DNA of 64,000 nucleotides from Nakamurella sp. PAMC28650 (GCF_014303395.1 NZ_CP060298.1:4669001-4733000); one strand, 5' to 3'; numbered from the stretch's first letter, positions 18,546-27,291 are shown. Program-made: numbers and translations. The notes: generated from the sequence alone by a model not told the origin.

Positions 18546-18597
18546 GATACTTAAAGCGGGCAAATCAGACATAATCCGACCATAGCTATCCGCTCGA
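18539..18597. repeat. Inverted repeat flanking an AT-rich 37-base core
   Basis: Arms TCGAGCGGATA (18539-18549) and TATCCGCTCGA (18587-18597) are perfect reverse complements. The enclosed segment, including CTTAAAGCGGGCAAATCAGA, is strikingly AT-rich for this genome. It lies at the 3' ends of a + strand gene and of hemW, so it may serve as a bidirectional terminator, but the loop is long for that. Confidence 0.7.
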
Positions 18598-18616
18598 TGT
18601 GGGTGGGTGGGTGGGA

Positions 18617-19843
18617 TCAGTCGAGCAGGCGGATCGCGATGCCGTCGGCCAGCAGCCGCCCGCGCCGGGTGAGCACGGCGGTCCCCCCGGCCAGTGGCCT
18701 CTGCTGCAGCAGCCCCTCGGACGCGGCGGACGCGGCCTCGGTCCGGCCGGCCGTCGTCAGCAGGTCCAGCGGCAGACCCTCGGACAGCCGGAGCCTCAGC
18801 AGGATGTCCTCGGTGCGCCGGGCGTCGTCGTCGAGCACCTCCCGCGCGTAGCCGGGCGAGCGCCCCTCCTGCAATGCGGTGGCGTAGGCGTGCGGATGCT
18901 TGACGTTCCACCAGCGAACCCCTCCCACGTGGGAGTGCGCCCCCGGTCCGATCCCCCACCAGTCGTCGCCCCGCCAGTAGGCGAGGTTGTGCCGGCACCG
19001 CGCGGCATCGCCGCGCGCCCAGTTCGACACCTCGTACCAGTCGAGGCCGGCGCCGGTCAGGAGCCGATCGGCGATCAGGTACCGGTCGGCCAGGACGTCC
19101 TCGGCGGGCATCGGGAGCTTCCCCGTCCGGACCGCCCTGGCCATCCTGGTGCCGGGTTCGACGATCAGCGAGTACGCGGACACGTGGTCGACGCCGGCGC
19201 CGACGGCCGCCTCCAGCGAGTCGGTGAACTGCTCGTCGGTCTCGCCGGGGGTGCCGTAGATCAGGTCCAGGTTCACGTGTTCGAAGCCTGCCCGACGGGC
19301 CCATCCGACGACCTCGAGCGGCCGCCCGGGGGTGTGCGTGCGCTCGAGGACCCGGAGCAGCCCGGGGTCCGTCGACTGCATGCCGAGGGAGAGCCTGGTG
19401 TAGCCGGCGGCCCGCAGTCCGTCCAGCAGTGCGGCATCGGTGGACTCGGGGTTGGCCTCGGTGGTGACCTCGACATCGCCGGCCAGGCCTAGCTTCTCGT
19501 CGATCCGGCGGAGCAGCGCACCCAGCCGCTGCGCCCCCATCAACGACGGGGTGCCTCCTCCGACGAACACCGTCGAGACCGGGCGGTCGTCACCATGACG
19601 ACGCAGCACCGTTGCTGCCAGGTCGATCTCGGCCAGCGCAGCGGTGAACCACGAGTCCGGCGATGCGGTGGTTCCGAGTTCGCCGGCGGTGTAGGTGTTG
19701 AAATCGCAGTAGCCGCAGCGGGTCGCGCAGAACGGGACGTGCAGATAGATCGACAGCGTGCGCCGGGCCGAATCGGCGTAGGCCTGGTCGGGCAGGGAGC
19801 CGTCGGCAGGAACCGGCTCGCCCTCGGGGAGGGTGGAGGGCAC
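18617..19843 (-). CDS. hemW: Radical SAM haem chaperone HemW
   Basis: A 408-residue radical-SAM protein, formerly annotated as oxygen-independent coproporphyrinogen oxidase HemN-like and now assigned to haem delivery. The 4Fe-4S motif CATRCGYC starts at residue 39 and is followed by DFNTYT. VFVGGGTPS, VNLDLIYGTPGE and the C-terminal HemN_C domain (GIGPGAHSHVGG) are seen. HemW-type proteins have CxxxCxxC without the extra cysteine typical of true HemN. The start GTG is at 19843, seven bases after a 31-codon gene. It lies about 13 kb from the haem biosynthesis cluster. Confidence 0.9.
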   Translation of the reverse strand: MPSTLPEGEPVPADGSLPDQAYADSARRTLSIYLHVPFCATRCGYCDFNTYTAGELGTTASPDSWFTAALAEIDLAATVLRRHGDDRPVSTVFVGGGTPSLMGAQRLGALLRRIDEKLGLAGDVEVTTEANPESTDAALLDGLRAAGYTRLSLGMQSTDPGLLRVLERTHTPGRPLEVVGWARRAGFEHVNLDLIYGTPGETDEQFTDSLEAAVGAGVDHVSAYSLIVEPGTRMARAVRTGKLPMPAEDVLADRYLIADRLLTGAGLDWYEVSNWARGDAARCRHNLAYWRGDDWWGIGPGAHSHVGGVRWWNVKHPHAYATALQEGRSPGYAREVLDDDARRTEDILLRLRLSEGLPLDLLTTAGRTEAASAASEGLLQQRPLAGGTAVLTRRGRLLADGIAIRLLD

Positions 19844-19850
19844 GTCGTCG

Positions 19851-19946
19851 TCAGCGCCAGATCGAGTAGGCCAGCGCGACGACCAACAGGGCGAGCAGGG
19901 CGATGCTCATCCAACGCCGGCTGACGGCGGGCAGTGGACGGCTCAC
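19851..19946 (-). CDS. 31-residue predicted membrane microprotein
   Basis: A very small open frame with a single hydrophobic helix (MSIALLALLVVALAYSIWR) after a basic stretch MSRPLPAVSRRW. Its GTG start at 19946 overlaps the TGA of the upstream small membrane gene (GTGA) and its stop is seven bases before hemW, so it fills the operon without gaps. These spacings support translation, but conservation cannot be checked here. Function unknown. Confidence 0.55.
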   Translation of the reverse strand: MSRPLPAVSRRWMSIALLALLVVALAYSIWR

Positions 19947-20212
19947 GACGACGACTCCGCGCGGTCCAGCGCCGGCGGGACGACCTGGTCGGTCGGGACG
20001 CCCTGACGGATGGACGCCGCCGCGGCCCTGCGCATCTCCCGACGGGTGTGCGGCCACAGGAGCCGCTCGACGATGCGGTCGACGAGGCCTGCCACCAACC
20101 AGACCAGCGGGATCAGCACGGCCAGGAGAACGGGGACCTGCACCCAGTAGGAGACGCCCGCCATCCAGGATTCGACGGCGTCGACCCCGTCCAGCACGTC
20201 TGACCAACTCAC
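19943..20212 (-). CDS. Small single-span membrane protein
   Basis: An 89-residue protein of unknown function: a short N-terminus VSWSDVLDGVDAVESW, a membrane helix at about residues 22-43 (VQVPVLLAVLIPLVWLVAGL), then a basic amphipathic segment (VERLLWPHTRREMRRAAAAS). The start is GTG at 20212. Its stop overlaps the next small gene, and both precede hemW, so the three are probably co-transcribed. Small membrane proteins in front of hemW occur in other actinobacteria, which is a recollection rather than evidence here. Confidence 0.75.
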   Translation of the reverse strand: MSWSDVLDGVDAVESWMAGVSYWVQVPVLLAVLIPLVWLVAGLVDRIVERLLWPHTRREMRRAAAASIRQGVPTDQVVPPALDRAESSS

Positions 20213-20270
20213 CCGACCCACCTTGCCACACCGCCCCGGCCGGTGACCGGTCGCGACGAGGGACGTGGAC

Positions 20271-20585
20271 TCAGGCGGTGGTGCGGGACACCACCTCGAA
20301 CTCCAGCAGGGAGGCCCCGGTGGCGACCGGCGGACGGGACCCCTCCGAGGGAGGCCCGGCGTGAGCGCCCTGCGATCGGGTCGCCGACCACTCCTGATAG
20401 GCCTCCTCGGTGGCCCACCGGGTGTAGACGAAGTAGCGGGACTCGCCGGCGATGGGCCGCAACAGGCAGAACTCCTCGAACCCCGGAGATCCCTCGACCG
20501 CGCCGAGCCGGGCCGCGAACCTCTTCTCCAGTTCCGGGCCGGCACCCTCGGGCAGTTCGATGGCATTGATCTTCACGACGGACAT
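20271..20585 (-). CDS. Antibiotic-biosynthesis-monooxygenase (ABM) domain protein
   Basis: A 104-residue dimeric alpha-beta barrel type protein: MSVVKINAIELPEGAGPE, then GFEEFCLLRPIAGESRYFVY and WATEEAYQEWSATRS. This matches the ABM/haem-degrading monooxygenase fold used by MhuD, IsdG and HmoB. The W..EEAYQEW pattern is typical. Proximity to hemW makes a haem-related role attractive, but the haem-ligand His is not obvious, so the substrate is left open. The start ATG is at 20585. Confidence 0.82.
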   Translation of the reverse strand: MSVVKINAIELPEGAGPELEKRFAARLGAVEGSPGFEEFCLLRPIAGESRYFVYTRWATEEAYQEWSATRSQGAHAGPPSEGSRPPVATGASLLEFEVVSRTTA

Positions 20586-20590
20586 GGTCG

Positions 20591-21319
20591 TCAGCGTAGG
20601 GGCCCGAGCAGGGCCGCTATCAACACCCGGTCGATGGTGGTGAAGAACCTCACCACCGCCGGTGCCACCACCAGGACCGTCGCACCGACGGCGGCCAGCA
20701 CCAGCATCCGGGGCCAGGTGTCGACGAAATAGTCCGGCCACCACTGCATTCCGCTATGACGGGACCCGTCGGCGGCACTCTGGTAAGGCAGGTAGTGCTG
20801 CCACAGACCGTAGGACAGGCCACCGAGACCCGCGGCATAGAAGCCGATGGCGCACGCGAACGTCATCGGTGCGAGGACGACCTTCACGCAGTGGTAGCTC
20901 ACCGCGCGCCAGCAACCCGGATCCCCGAGCACGGAGGTCAGCGCGCCGACCGGCCCGGGGCGCCGGCGCCGGATGGGGTCCGGCGGAGGGACCGGGAGAC
21001 CCAGCAGCACGCCGGCGAGCATCCGCTGCAGGTGTCCGCCGGCCCGGGCGACCAGCAGGCCCAGACCCAGCAGCGGCACCCCGACATAGATCACCGCCAG
21101 CCCGACGCCCACCGACAACAGCGTCATCGTCAGGACGAAGAAGACGATCGTCGGCGCGAGATCGACCACGGCGTAGACCAACTCGCCCCAGGACGCCGGG
21201 GAGAACACTCCCCCTGACCGCCGCCGGATGACCACCCGGTCGGCTACCGGAGGACTGCCGGACCGGTCGAACCAGTCGGACCGGTCGGGGTTGATCTCGT
21301 CGTACGTGGGTGTCGTCAT
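20591..21319 (-). CDS. Stand-alone sensor-domain (PF13796-like) membrane protein
   Basis: A 242-residue integral membrane protein with about four hydrophobic helices. Segments LVYAVVDLAPTIVFFVLTMT, VGLAVIYVGVPLLGLGLLVA, the Pro-rich link PVPPPDPIRRRRPGP and CWRAVSYHCVKVVLAPMTFA match the putative sensor domain usually fused to actinobacterial histidine kinases. Here no kinase or effector follows, so it is the domain on its own. The start at the ATG of 21319 has no clear ribosome-binding site; an in-frame ATG at 21361 is possible. Function unknown. Confidence 0.72.
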   Translation of the reverse strand: MTTPTYDEINPDRSDWFDRSGSPPVADRVVIRRRSGGVFSPASWGELVYAVVDLAPTIVFFVLTMTLLSVGVGLAVIYVGVPLLGLGLLVARAGGHLQRMLAGVLLGLPVPPPDPIRRRRPGPVGALTSVLGDPGCWRAVSYHCVKVVLAPMTFACAIGFYAAGLGGLSYGLWQHYLPYQSAADGSRHSGMQWWPDYFVDTWPRMLVLAAVGATVLVVAPAVVRFFTTIDRVLIAALLGPLR

Positions 21320-21375
21320 GCCGTGATCGTGCTGCGTCCGCACCGCCGCCGACATGGGCATGGACCACCGGTGTT

Positions 21376-21393
21376 CGGGGGCCTACACCCCCG
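21376..21393 (-). terminator. Hairpin just after lepA
   Basis: CGGGGG-CCTACA-CCCCCG on the + strand, beginning three bases past the lepA stop as read on the minus strand. The stem is strong, but there is no U-tract, so terminator activity is plausible rather than shown. Confidence 0.4.
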
Positions 21394-21396
21394 GCG

Positions 21397-23262
21397 TCAC
21401 TTCTTCTCCTTGCCCGTCGGGGCGTCGGTGGACAGCGCGGCGATGAAGGCTTCCTGGGGCACTTCGACCCGGCCGACCATCTTCATCCGCTTCTTGCCCT
21501 CCTTCTGCTTCTCGAGCAGCTTGCGCTTGCGGGTGATGTCACCGCCGTAGCACTTGGCCAGGACGTCCTTGCGCATCGCCCGGATGGTCTCGCGGGCGAT
21601 CACCCGCGACCCGACGGCCGCCTGGATCGGCACCTCGAACTGCTGCCGCGGGATCAGCTCGCGCAGCTTGGCCGTCATGGACACGCCGTAGGCGTAGGCG
21701 GACTCGCGGTGCAGGATGGCCGAGAACGCGTCCACCGGTTCACCCTGCAGCAGGATGTCGACCTTGACCAGGTCCGACGGCTGCATCCCGGCCTCCTCGT
21801 AGTCCAGGGAGGCGTAACCACGGGTCTTGGACTTCAGCGCGTCGAAGAAGTCGAAGATGATCTCGCCGAGCGGCATGGTGTACCGCAACTCCACCCGCGT
21901 CTCCGAGAGGTAGTCCATCCCGCCGAGCACCCCGCGCCTGGACTGGCACAGCTCCATGATCGGGCCGATGTACTCGCTGGGCGAGATGATCGTGCACTTG
22001 ACGATCGGCTCGACCGTCTCCTTGATCTTGCCCTCGGGCCAGTCGCTGGGGTTCGTCACGGTATGCACGGAGTTGTCCTCCATGGTGATCTCGTAGACGA
22101 CGTTGGGGGCCGTGGAGATGAGGTCGAGGTTGAATTCCCGCTCCAGTCGGTCGCGGGTGATCTCCAGGTGCAGCAGCCCGAGATAGCCGCAGCGGTAACC
22201 GAAACCGAGTGCGGCCGAGGACTCCGGTTCGTACGTCAGGGCGGCGTCGTTGAGGCGGAGCTTGTCCAGCGCGTCGCGCAGCAGCGGATAGTCGGCGCCG
22301 TCCAGCGGGTACAGGCCCGAGTAGACCATCGGCCGTGGATCGCGGTACCCGCCCAGCGCCTCGGTCGCGCCCCGGAGGGCGGAGGTGACGGTGTCCCCCA
22401 CCTTCGAGAGCCGCACATCCTTCACCCCGGTGATCAGGTAGCCGACCTCGCCGACGCCCAGACCCCTGGTCGGGATCGGTTCGGGGGAGATGATGCCGAC
22501 CTCCAGCAGCTCGTGGACGGCCCTGGTGGACATCATCTGGATGCGCTCGCGGGGGTTGATCTGGCCGTCGATCACCCGGATGTAGGTGATCACGCCGCGG
22601 TAGATGTCGTAGACCGAGTCGAAGATCATCGCCCGGGCCGGGCCGTCGGCGTTGCCGACCGGATGTGGGATCTCCGCGACGACCCGATCCAGCAGTTCCT
22701 TGACGCCGGCCCCGGTCTTGCCCGACACGCGGAGCACGTCATCCGGCGAACCGCCGATGATGTGCGCGATCTCGTCGGCGAACCGTTCCGGCTGCGCCGA
22801 CGGCAGATCGATCTTGTTCAGCACCGGGATGACGGTGAGATTGTTCTCCAGCGCCAGGTACAGGTTGGCCAGCGTCTGGGCCTCGATCCCCTGGGCGGCG
22901 TCGACCAGCAGCACGGCGCCCTCGCAGGCGGCCAGCGAGCGGGAGACCTCATAGGTGAAGTCGACGTGTCCCGGCGTGTCGATCATGTGCAGGACGTGGT
23001 CCTGCATCTTGCCCTCGGCGTCCTCGACGGCCCACGGCAGCCGGATGCTCTGCGACTTGATGGTGATGCCGCGCTCGCGCTCGATGTCCATCCGGTCCAG
23101 GTACTGGGCCCGCATCTGCCGTCCGTCGACGACCCCGGTCAGCTGCAGCATTCGATCGGCCAGGGTGGACTTCCCGTGGTCGATGTGCGCGATGATGCTG
23201 AAGTTCCGGATCAACTCCGGCGGGGTGAACGTGGTGCGGTGGGCGTGGGAAACCTGGGTCAC
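21397..23262 (-). CDS. lepA: Elongation factor 4 (LepA), ribosome-associated GTPase
   Basis: A 621-residue translational GTPase acting on the 70S ribosome. Seen: G1 [26 protein letters not shown] (switch I), G3 DTPGHVD, G4 NKID, the EF-G-like domains, and the LepA-specific C-terminus [20 protein letters not shown]. The start is chosen at GTG 23262 ([20 protein letters not shown]). A GTG at 23298 would add twelve residues; neither has a strong ribosome-binding site. Confidence 0.97.
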   Translation of the reverse strand: MTQVSHAHRTTFTPPELIRNFSIIAHIDHGKSTLADRMLQLTGVVDGRQMRAQYLDRMDIERERGITIKSQSIRLPWAVEDAEGKMQDHVLHMIDTPGHVDFTYEVSRSLAACEGAVLLVDAAQGIEAQTLANLYLALENNLTVIPVLNKIDLPSAQPERFADEIAHIIGGSPDDVLRVSGKTGAGVKELLDRVVAEIPHPVGNADGPARAMIFDSVYDIYRGVITYIRVIDGQINPRERIQMMSTRAVHELLEVGIISPEPIPTRGLGVGEVGYLITGVKDVRLSKVGDTVTSALRGATEALGGYRDPRPMVYSGLYPLDGADYPLLRDALDKLRLNDAALTYEPESSAALGFGYRCGYLGLLHLEITRDRLEREFNLDLISTAPNVVYEITMEDNSVHTVTNPSDWPEGKIKETVEPIVKCTIISPSEYIGPIMELCQSRRGVLGGMDYLSETRVELRYTMPLGEIIFDFFDALKSKTRGYASLDYEEAGMQPSDLVKVDILLQGEPVDAFSAILHRESAYAYGVSMTAKLRELIPRQQFEVPIQAAVGSRVIARETIRAMRKDVLAKCYGGDITRKRKLLEKQKEGKKRMKMVGRVEVPQEAFIAALSTDAPTGKEKK

Positions 23263-23322
23263 GAGGGTCTTTCTGGGTCGGCCTTGAGCACACTTCACCG
23301 GCTGGAGCCAGCGGGACAGCTC

Positions 23323-24396
23323 CTATTCTCCCACGGGCGCGACCCGCCCCCTGCGGAGTTGGTACATCCGGCTGTCGGCCGCGGCCAGCAGCACGTCGGG
23401 GGTCCAGGGTTCGCCCGGACGGGCTGCGAAGACCCCCACCGTCACCAGCGGGAGCCCGTCCAGATCCGAACCCGCCAGGGCCCGCGCGTTGAGTTCCCTG
23501 GTCAGGGTCTCCTCCGACGGCGGATCACCCAGTCCCATCACCACGAATTCGTCGCCACCCCAGCGGGCGACGATCTGGCCGGCGGTGATCAGACTCCTGA
23601 GCGCATCGGCCACCTCGCACAGTGCCGCGTCCCCGCGGTCGTGTCCGAAGTCGTCGTTGATGGCCTTGAAGTGATCCACGTCTACGAACGCGCACCAGGC
23701 GCCGACGCGGGTCTGACGCGCCGTCTCCCGCAGGAGGGAGGCCCTGGCGTGGAAACCGGCCCGGTTCAGCAGGCCGGTCAACTGGTCCCGGTCGGCGACG
23801 AGTCGCAGTTGATCGATCAGGCCGGCCTGGACGGAGCGCTCGTGACCCAGAGCCAGGAAGAAGCCGACGGCCAGGCCACCCGACAGCGGGATCACCGGCA
23901 GCAGATTGAAGTACAGCGGGGCCGGGACGTGGAAGATGATGCCGAAGACCACCCAGCAGCTCAGGCAGACTGCGGTCGAGATGCCGAAGATCAAGGGGCT
24001 CCGCAGCCCGGCGCCCGCCCCGACGAGCACCAGCGCGCAGTAGGCGGTCAGGGAACCCCAGGTACCCGGCGACGGCAGGGCGTGGGCCATCACCCCGGTG
24101 GTGGTGCCGACCAGCGCGACCGCAGTCACCAGATCCAGACCGACGGCCGAATCCACGGCCCTGCGCAGGACGGCGACCAGGGCGACCAGGCTGTACAGAC
24201 CGATGGCGAGACCGAACCAGGTCACGGCCGGGCCCCAGCGACCGCCATCGCGCAGGGCGAGGTTGATCCCCAGATTGGCCGAGGCGGAGAGGCCGAGCCC
24301 GATCGCCGTCATGAATCGGTGTGGTCGCGGCCGGGGTCTGTGGATGGATTCGTCAGGACGTGGTGGACCTGGCACCGGTGAAGAGTAGCTGCCCAC
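23323..24396 (-). CDS. Membrane-bound diguanylate cyclase (GGDEF)
   Basis: A 357-residue protein with about six membrane helices (residues 28-200) followed by a GGDEF domain (about 205-350). The catalytic motif WGGDEF near residue 278 is intact, and DVDHFKAINDDFGHDRGD is the usual nucleotide/Mg site. It should therefore make cyclic di-GMP. No RxxD inhibitory site is visible five residues before GGDEF (the sequence is AGQIVAR), so product inhibition may be lacking. The start is GTG at 24396, or the ATG 28 codons later right before the first helix. It is divergent from the amidohydrolase gene; the gap begins with a CCCTCAC/GTGAGGG inverted repeat (24397-24423). Confidence 0.9.
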   Translation of the reverse strand: MGSYSSPVPGPPRPDESIHRPRPRPHRFMTAIGLGLSASANLGINLALRDGGRWGPAVTWFGLAIGLYSLVALVAVLRRAVDSAVGLDLVTAVALVGTTTGVMAHALPSPGTWGSLTAYCALVLVGAGAGLRSPLIFGISTAVCLSCWVVFGIIFHVPAPLYFNLLPVIPLSGGLAVGFFLALGHERSVQAGLIDQLRLVADRDQLTGLLNRAGFHARASLLRETARQTRVGAWCAFVDVDHFKAINDDFGHDRGDAALCEVADALRSLITAGQIVARWGGDEFVVMGLGDPPSEETLTRELNARALAGSDLDGLPLVTVGVFAARPGEPWTPDVLLAAADSRMYQLRRGRVAPVGE

Positions 24397-24576
24397 CCCT
24401 CACGCAGTCGCAGACGGTGAGGGATGGGGACGGCGTGGCCGGGATCCGTCCCACCCGACCGCGGTCGACCGCCCGCGGGTACGTTCGATTTCCGGGCGCG
24501 CATCGCGGAACGCCGGTTGGGTCATGTTGTTCTGCGGGAGTGTCCCCGACCCGTATCCGACTTCCGAGGAGTTCGA

Positions 24577-25773
24577 ATGAGGACAGCACTGGCCATCGTC
24601 AACGCCCACGTCGTACCGATCGAGGGTGATCCCTTCGATGGCACGGTCGTGGTCGCGGACGGACTGATCACCGCGCTCGGCGCCGACGTCGGGGTACCGG
24701 CGGACGCGAAGGTCGTCGATGCGCGCGGCCGTTGGCTGCTGCCCGGTTTCATCGATGCGCACACCCACCTCGGCGTGCACGAGGAGGGCGAGGGCTGGGC
24801 GGGCAACGACACCAACGAACTCACCGACCCGGTGAGTGCAGGGGTGCGGGCGATCGACGCCATCAACCCGACCGAGATGGGTTTCGACGACGCACTCGCC
24901 GGCGGGGTGACGACCGTCAACGTCAATCCGGGCTCCGGAAATCCGATCGGTGGCCTGACGGTGGCGATCCACACCCACGGCCGCACCGTCGACGAGATGG
25001 TGCTCCGATCCCCGTCCGGCCTGAAGTCGGCTCTCGGCGAGAACCCGAAGCGGGTCTACTCGGACCGCAAGCAGACACCGGCGACCCGGCTGGGGACGGC
25101 CGCGGTGATACGTGGCGCCTTCGTCGACGCGCAGAACTACGCGGATCGGCAGTCGCACGCGGAGCCCGACAAGGCCCGGCCGGCCAGAGATCTGAAGATG
25201 GAGGCGCTCGGATCCGTGCTGCGCCGGGAGATCCCCTGGCGTCAGCACTCGCACCGGGCGGACGACATCGCCACCGCGATCCGCATCGCAGACGAGTTCG
25301 GCTACGAACTCGTGATCGATCACGGCACCGAGGCTCACCTACTCGCAGATGTTCTTGCGGCCAAGGGCATTCCGGTCCTGTTCGGTCCGATGTTCACCAG
25401 CCGCTCGAAGGTGGAACTCCGCAACCGTTCGATGGTCAACCCCGGCCGGCTGGCCGCGGCCGGAGTCGAGATCTCCCTGATCACCGACCATCCCGTCGTC
25501 CCGATCAACTTCCTCGTCCTGCAGGCGACCCTGGCCGTGAAGGAGGGTCTGGATCCGGTGGTGGCGCTGCGCGCGATCACCATCCACCCGGCGCGGGTGA
25601 TGGGGGTGGCGGACCGGGTCGGTTCCCTCGAGGTCGGCAAGGACGCGGACCTGGTCCTGTGGTCCGGCGATCCGCTGGATGCCATGCAGCGGGCGCTCTC
25701 CGTCTACATCGGCGGGCGAGAGGTCTACACCTACGACGACGACACGCGGGTCGGCACGGTCGTTCCGCGGTGA
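24577..25773 (+). CDS. Imidazolonepropionase-like amidohydrolase
   Basis: A 398-residue metal-dependent amidohydrolase. Seen: the N-terminal beta-sandwich, the HTHLG metal motif (GFIDAHTHLG), GGVTTVNVNPGSG, the later His in LVIDHGTE, the catalytic Asp in SLITDHPV, and the C-terminal GSLEVGKDADLVLWSG common to this superfamily. The sequence ANPKRVYSDRKQTPATR-like stretch (GENPKRVYSDRKQTPATRLG) marks the imidazolonepropionase-related group of uncertain substrate. The start ATG at 24577 has GAGGAG seven bases upstream. It leads a three-gene overlapped operon. Confidence 0.9.
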   Translation: MRTALAIVNAHVVPIEGDPFDGTVVVADGLITALGADVGVPADAKVVDARGRWLLPGFIDAHTHLGVHEEGEGWAGNDTNELTDPVSAGVRAIDAINPTEMGFDDALAGGVTTVNVNPGSGNPIGGLTVAIHTHGRTVDEMVLRSPSGLKSALGENPKRVYSDRKQTPATRLGTAAVIRGAFVDAQNYADRQSHAEPDKARPARDLKMEALGSVLRREIPWRQHSHRADDIATAIRIADEFGYELVIDHGTEAHLLADVLAAKGIPVLFGPMFTSRSKVELRNRSMVNPGRLAAAGVEISLITDHPVVPINFLVLQATLAVKEGLDPVVALRAITIHPARVMGVADRVGSLEVGKDADLVLWSGDPLDAMQRALSVYIGGREVYTYDDDTRVGTVVPR

Positions 25774-26171
25774 GTCGCGCGCCGGCGGTGGTGATGGACC
25801 GGGTGGCCCGGATGTGTCTTGCACTCCCGGACACCACGGTTCGGCCGGCCCACGGGGCCCCGGCGTATCAGATACGGGCGAAGACCTTCGCCACCGTGAT
25901 GGACGACCACCACGGCAGCGGACGGACAGAACTCTGGATCAAGGGCGCACCCGGAGCCCAACGGGAGTGGGTCGACTCCGGCGGTGGGAAGTATTACGTC
26001 CCTTCCTATGTCGGGCCGACCGGATGGATCGGCGCCTGGCTGGACATCGACGTCGACTGGCCGGCGATCGGCGAGTTGCTGGTCGAGGGGTACCTGATCC
26101 AGTCCGGCCGGCGGGCCACCGAACGTCAGGATCCGGTCGCTCTGCTGTCGGGCATCCTCGAACTCCGCTGA
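25770..26171 (+). CDS. MmcQ/YjbR-family protein
   Basis: A 133-residue protein of the MmcQ/YjbR (DUF419) family, a CyaY-like fold. Seen: MCLALPDTTVRPAHGAPAYQ, KTFATVMDDH, ELWIKGAPGAQREW, YYVPSYVGPTGWIGAWLD and a C-terminal helix. Family members are described as putative DNA-binding, with little direct proof. The start GTG at 25770 overlaps the amidohydrolase stop (GTGA), and its own stop overlaps the mug start, so the three genes are probably translated in a coupled way. Confidence 0.85.
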   Translation: MSRAPAVVMDRVARMCLALPDTTVRPAHGAPAYQIRAKTFATVMDDHHGSGRTELWIKGAPGAQREWVDSGGGKYYVPSYVGPTGWIGAWLDIDVDWPAIGELLVEGYLIQSGRRATERQDPVALLSGILELR

Positions 26172-26743
26172 TGCCCCCCAGCCGGGCGGAACTGGAGAAA
26201 TTCAACGGGGTCACGGTCCCCGACCTGCTGGGTCCCCGCGTCGACCTGCTGTTCGTGGGGATCAATCCCGGCCTGCTCAGCGCCGCCGTCCAAGCGCATT
26301 TCGCCCGCCGTGGCAACAGGTTCTACCCGGCACTGCGCGGCGCCGGCATCATCGACCGGGACATAGACGCCTCGGGCGGATTCGAGCCGGCGGACCTCCG
26401 CTACCTGCAGGGCCGCGGGATCGGCATCACCAATCTGGTGGCCAGGGCCAGTGCACGGGCGGACGAACTGGATTCGGCCGAGCTGGTCGCCGGCGGTCTG
26501 CGATTGACCACCCTGGTGGCCGAGATCCGGCCAAAAGTGGTGGCCGTCCTCGGGATCACCGCTTATCGGCTGGCTTTCACCGATCGGAGCGCGAAACCCG
26601 GTCGCCAGCCGGCCGACCTCTGCGGGGCGCAACTATGGGTGGTGCCGAACCCCAGTGGGCTCAACGCACACGAGACGGCCAGGAGTCTGGCCGTCCACTA
26701 CCGGGAAGTCGGGGTGGCCGCCGGCCTCGTCGGTGACCGATGA
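26171..26743 (+). CDS. mug: G/U mismatch-specific uracil-DNA glycosylase (Mug)
   Basis: A 190-residue DNA glycosylase of the MUG/TDG family that removes uracil and related bases from mismatches with G. The active-site motif GINPGLLSA, in which Asn is the catalytic position, begins near residue 31. The minor-groove loop NPSGLNAH is near residue 158. HFARRGNRFYPALRGAG and GIGITNLVARAS are also typical. The start ATG at 26171 overlaps the previous stop (TGATG). Confidence 0.93.
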   Translation: MPPSRAELEKFNGVTVPDLLGPRVDLLFVGINPGLLSAAVQAHFARRGNRFYPALRGAGIIDRDIDASGGFEPADLRYLQGRGIGITNLVARASARADELDSAELVAGGLRLTTLVAEIRPKVVAVLGITAYRLAFTDRSAKPGRQPADLCGAQLWVVPNPSGLNAHETARSLAVHYREVGVAAGLVGDR

Positions 26744-26763
26744 CCGATGACCGGGTGCGGGTG

Positions 26764-26847
26764 TGGGCTACCGGTCGCGGGCTACCGGTCGTGGGCTGCG
26801 GCTCGCGGGCTACCGGTCGTGGGCTACCGGTCGTGGGCTATCGGTCG
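26764..26847. repeat. 14-bp tandem repeat, 6 copies
   Basis: Six contiguous units of (T/C)GGGCTACCGGTCG; the third and the sixth carry substitutions. The array fills the gap between mug and the DoxX-like gene and extends a few bases into the latter's last codons (its stop at 26838-26840 is inside the array). Confidence 0.92.
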
Positions 26848-27200
26848 GCGTACCAGGCCCAACGGACCAGCGGGATCTGCAGCGGCAGCCTCGCCCAGGC
26901 GATGACCCGGTACCAGGTGGGCCTTCGGCCCGAATTCATCGCCATCGACAGATTGGCCGGGAAGACCCCGGCCAGCAGCACGGCCGAGAACATCCCGCCG
27001 AGACGTCTGGTGGCGGGCACCGCCATCAGGGCCGCACCGGCCAGTTCGCCGGCCCCGCTCAGGTAGACCAGTTCCTTGGGACGCGGCAACGCCCGCGGGA
27101 CCATGGACACGAACGGCAGTGGACGCGCGAAATGCATCACGCCGGCACCGGCCAGCAGCACGATCAGGAACTGCGTCGGACGCGACGGGCGGCTGGTCAT
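26838..27200 (-). CDS. DoxX-like small membrane protein
   Basis: A 120-residue membrane protein with about three to four helices (TQFLIVLLAGAGVMHFARPL, VYLSGAGELAGAALMAVP, LGGMFSAVLLAGVFPANLSM). The GAGELAGA and FPANLSMAM patterns match the DoxX-like family, whose function is mostly unknown. The start ATG at 27200 is chosen; a GTG at 27218 is possible. It is bracketed by two unrelated tandem repeats: the 14-bp array covers its 3' end and the 13-bp array lies in its upstream region. Confidence 0.8.
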   Translation of the reverse strand: MTSRPSRPTQFLIVLLAGAGVMHFARPLPFVSMVPRALPRPKELVYLSGAGELAGAALMAVPATRRLGGMFSAVLLAGVFPANLSMAMNSGRRPTWYRVIAWARLPLQIPLVRWAWYADR

Positions 27201-27230
27201 GCGCCCATCGTGCCGCACCCGGCATGGTGC

Positions 27231-27291
27231 CGCAGCCGTTCGTCGCAGCCGTTCGTCGCAGCCGTTCGTCGCAGCCGTTCGTCGCAGCCGT
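27231..27291. repeat. 13-bp tandem repeat, about 4.7 copies
   Basis: Four perfect units CGCAGCCGTTCGT followed by a truncated fifth (CGCAGCCGT). The period is not a multiple of three. It lies in the divergent gap between the DoxX-like gene (minus) and the lipase gene (plus), 31 bases from the former's start, so copy number could change promoter spacing. Confidence 0.93.

Noticed and set aside
21310-24381. 1023-codon open frame on the + strand opposite lepA and the GGDEF gene
   Set aside because: It is antisense to lepA for most of its length; composition is typical of third-position GC shadow frames.
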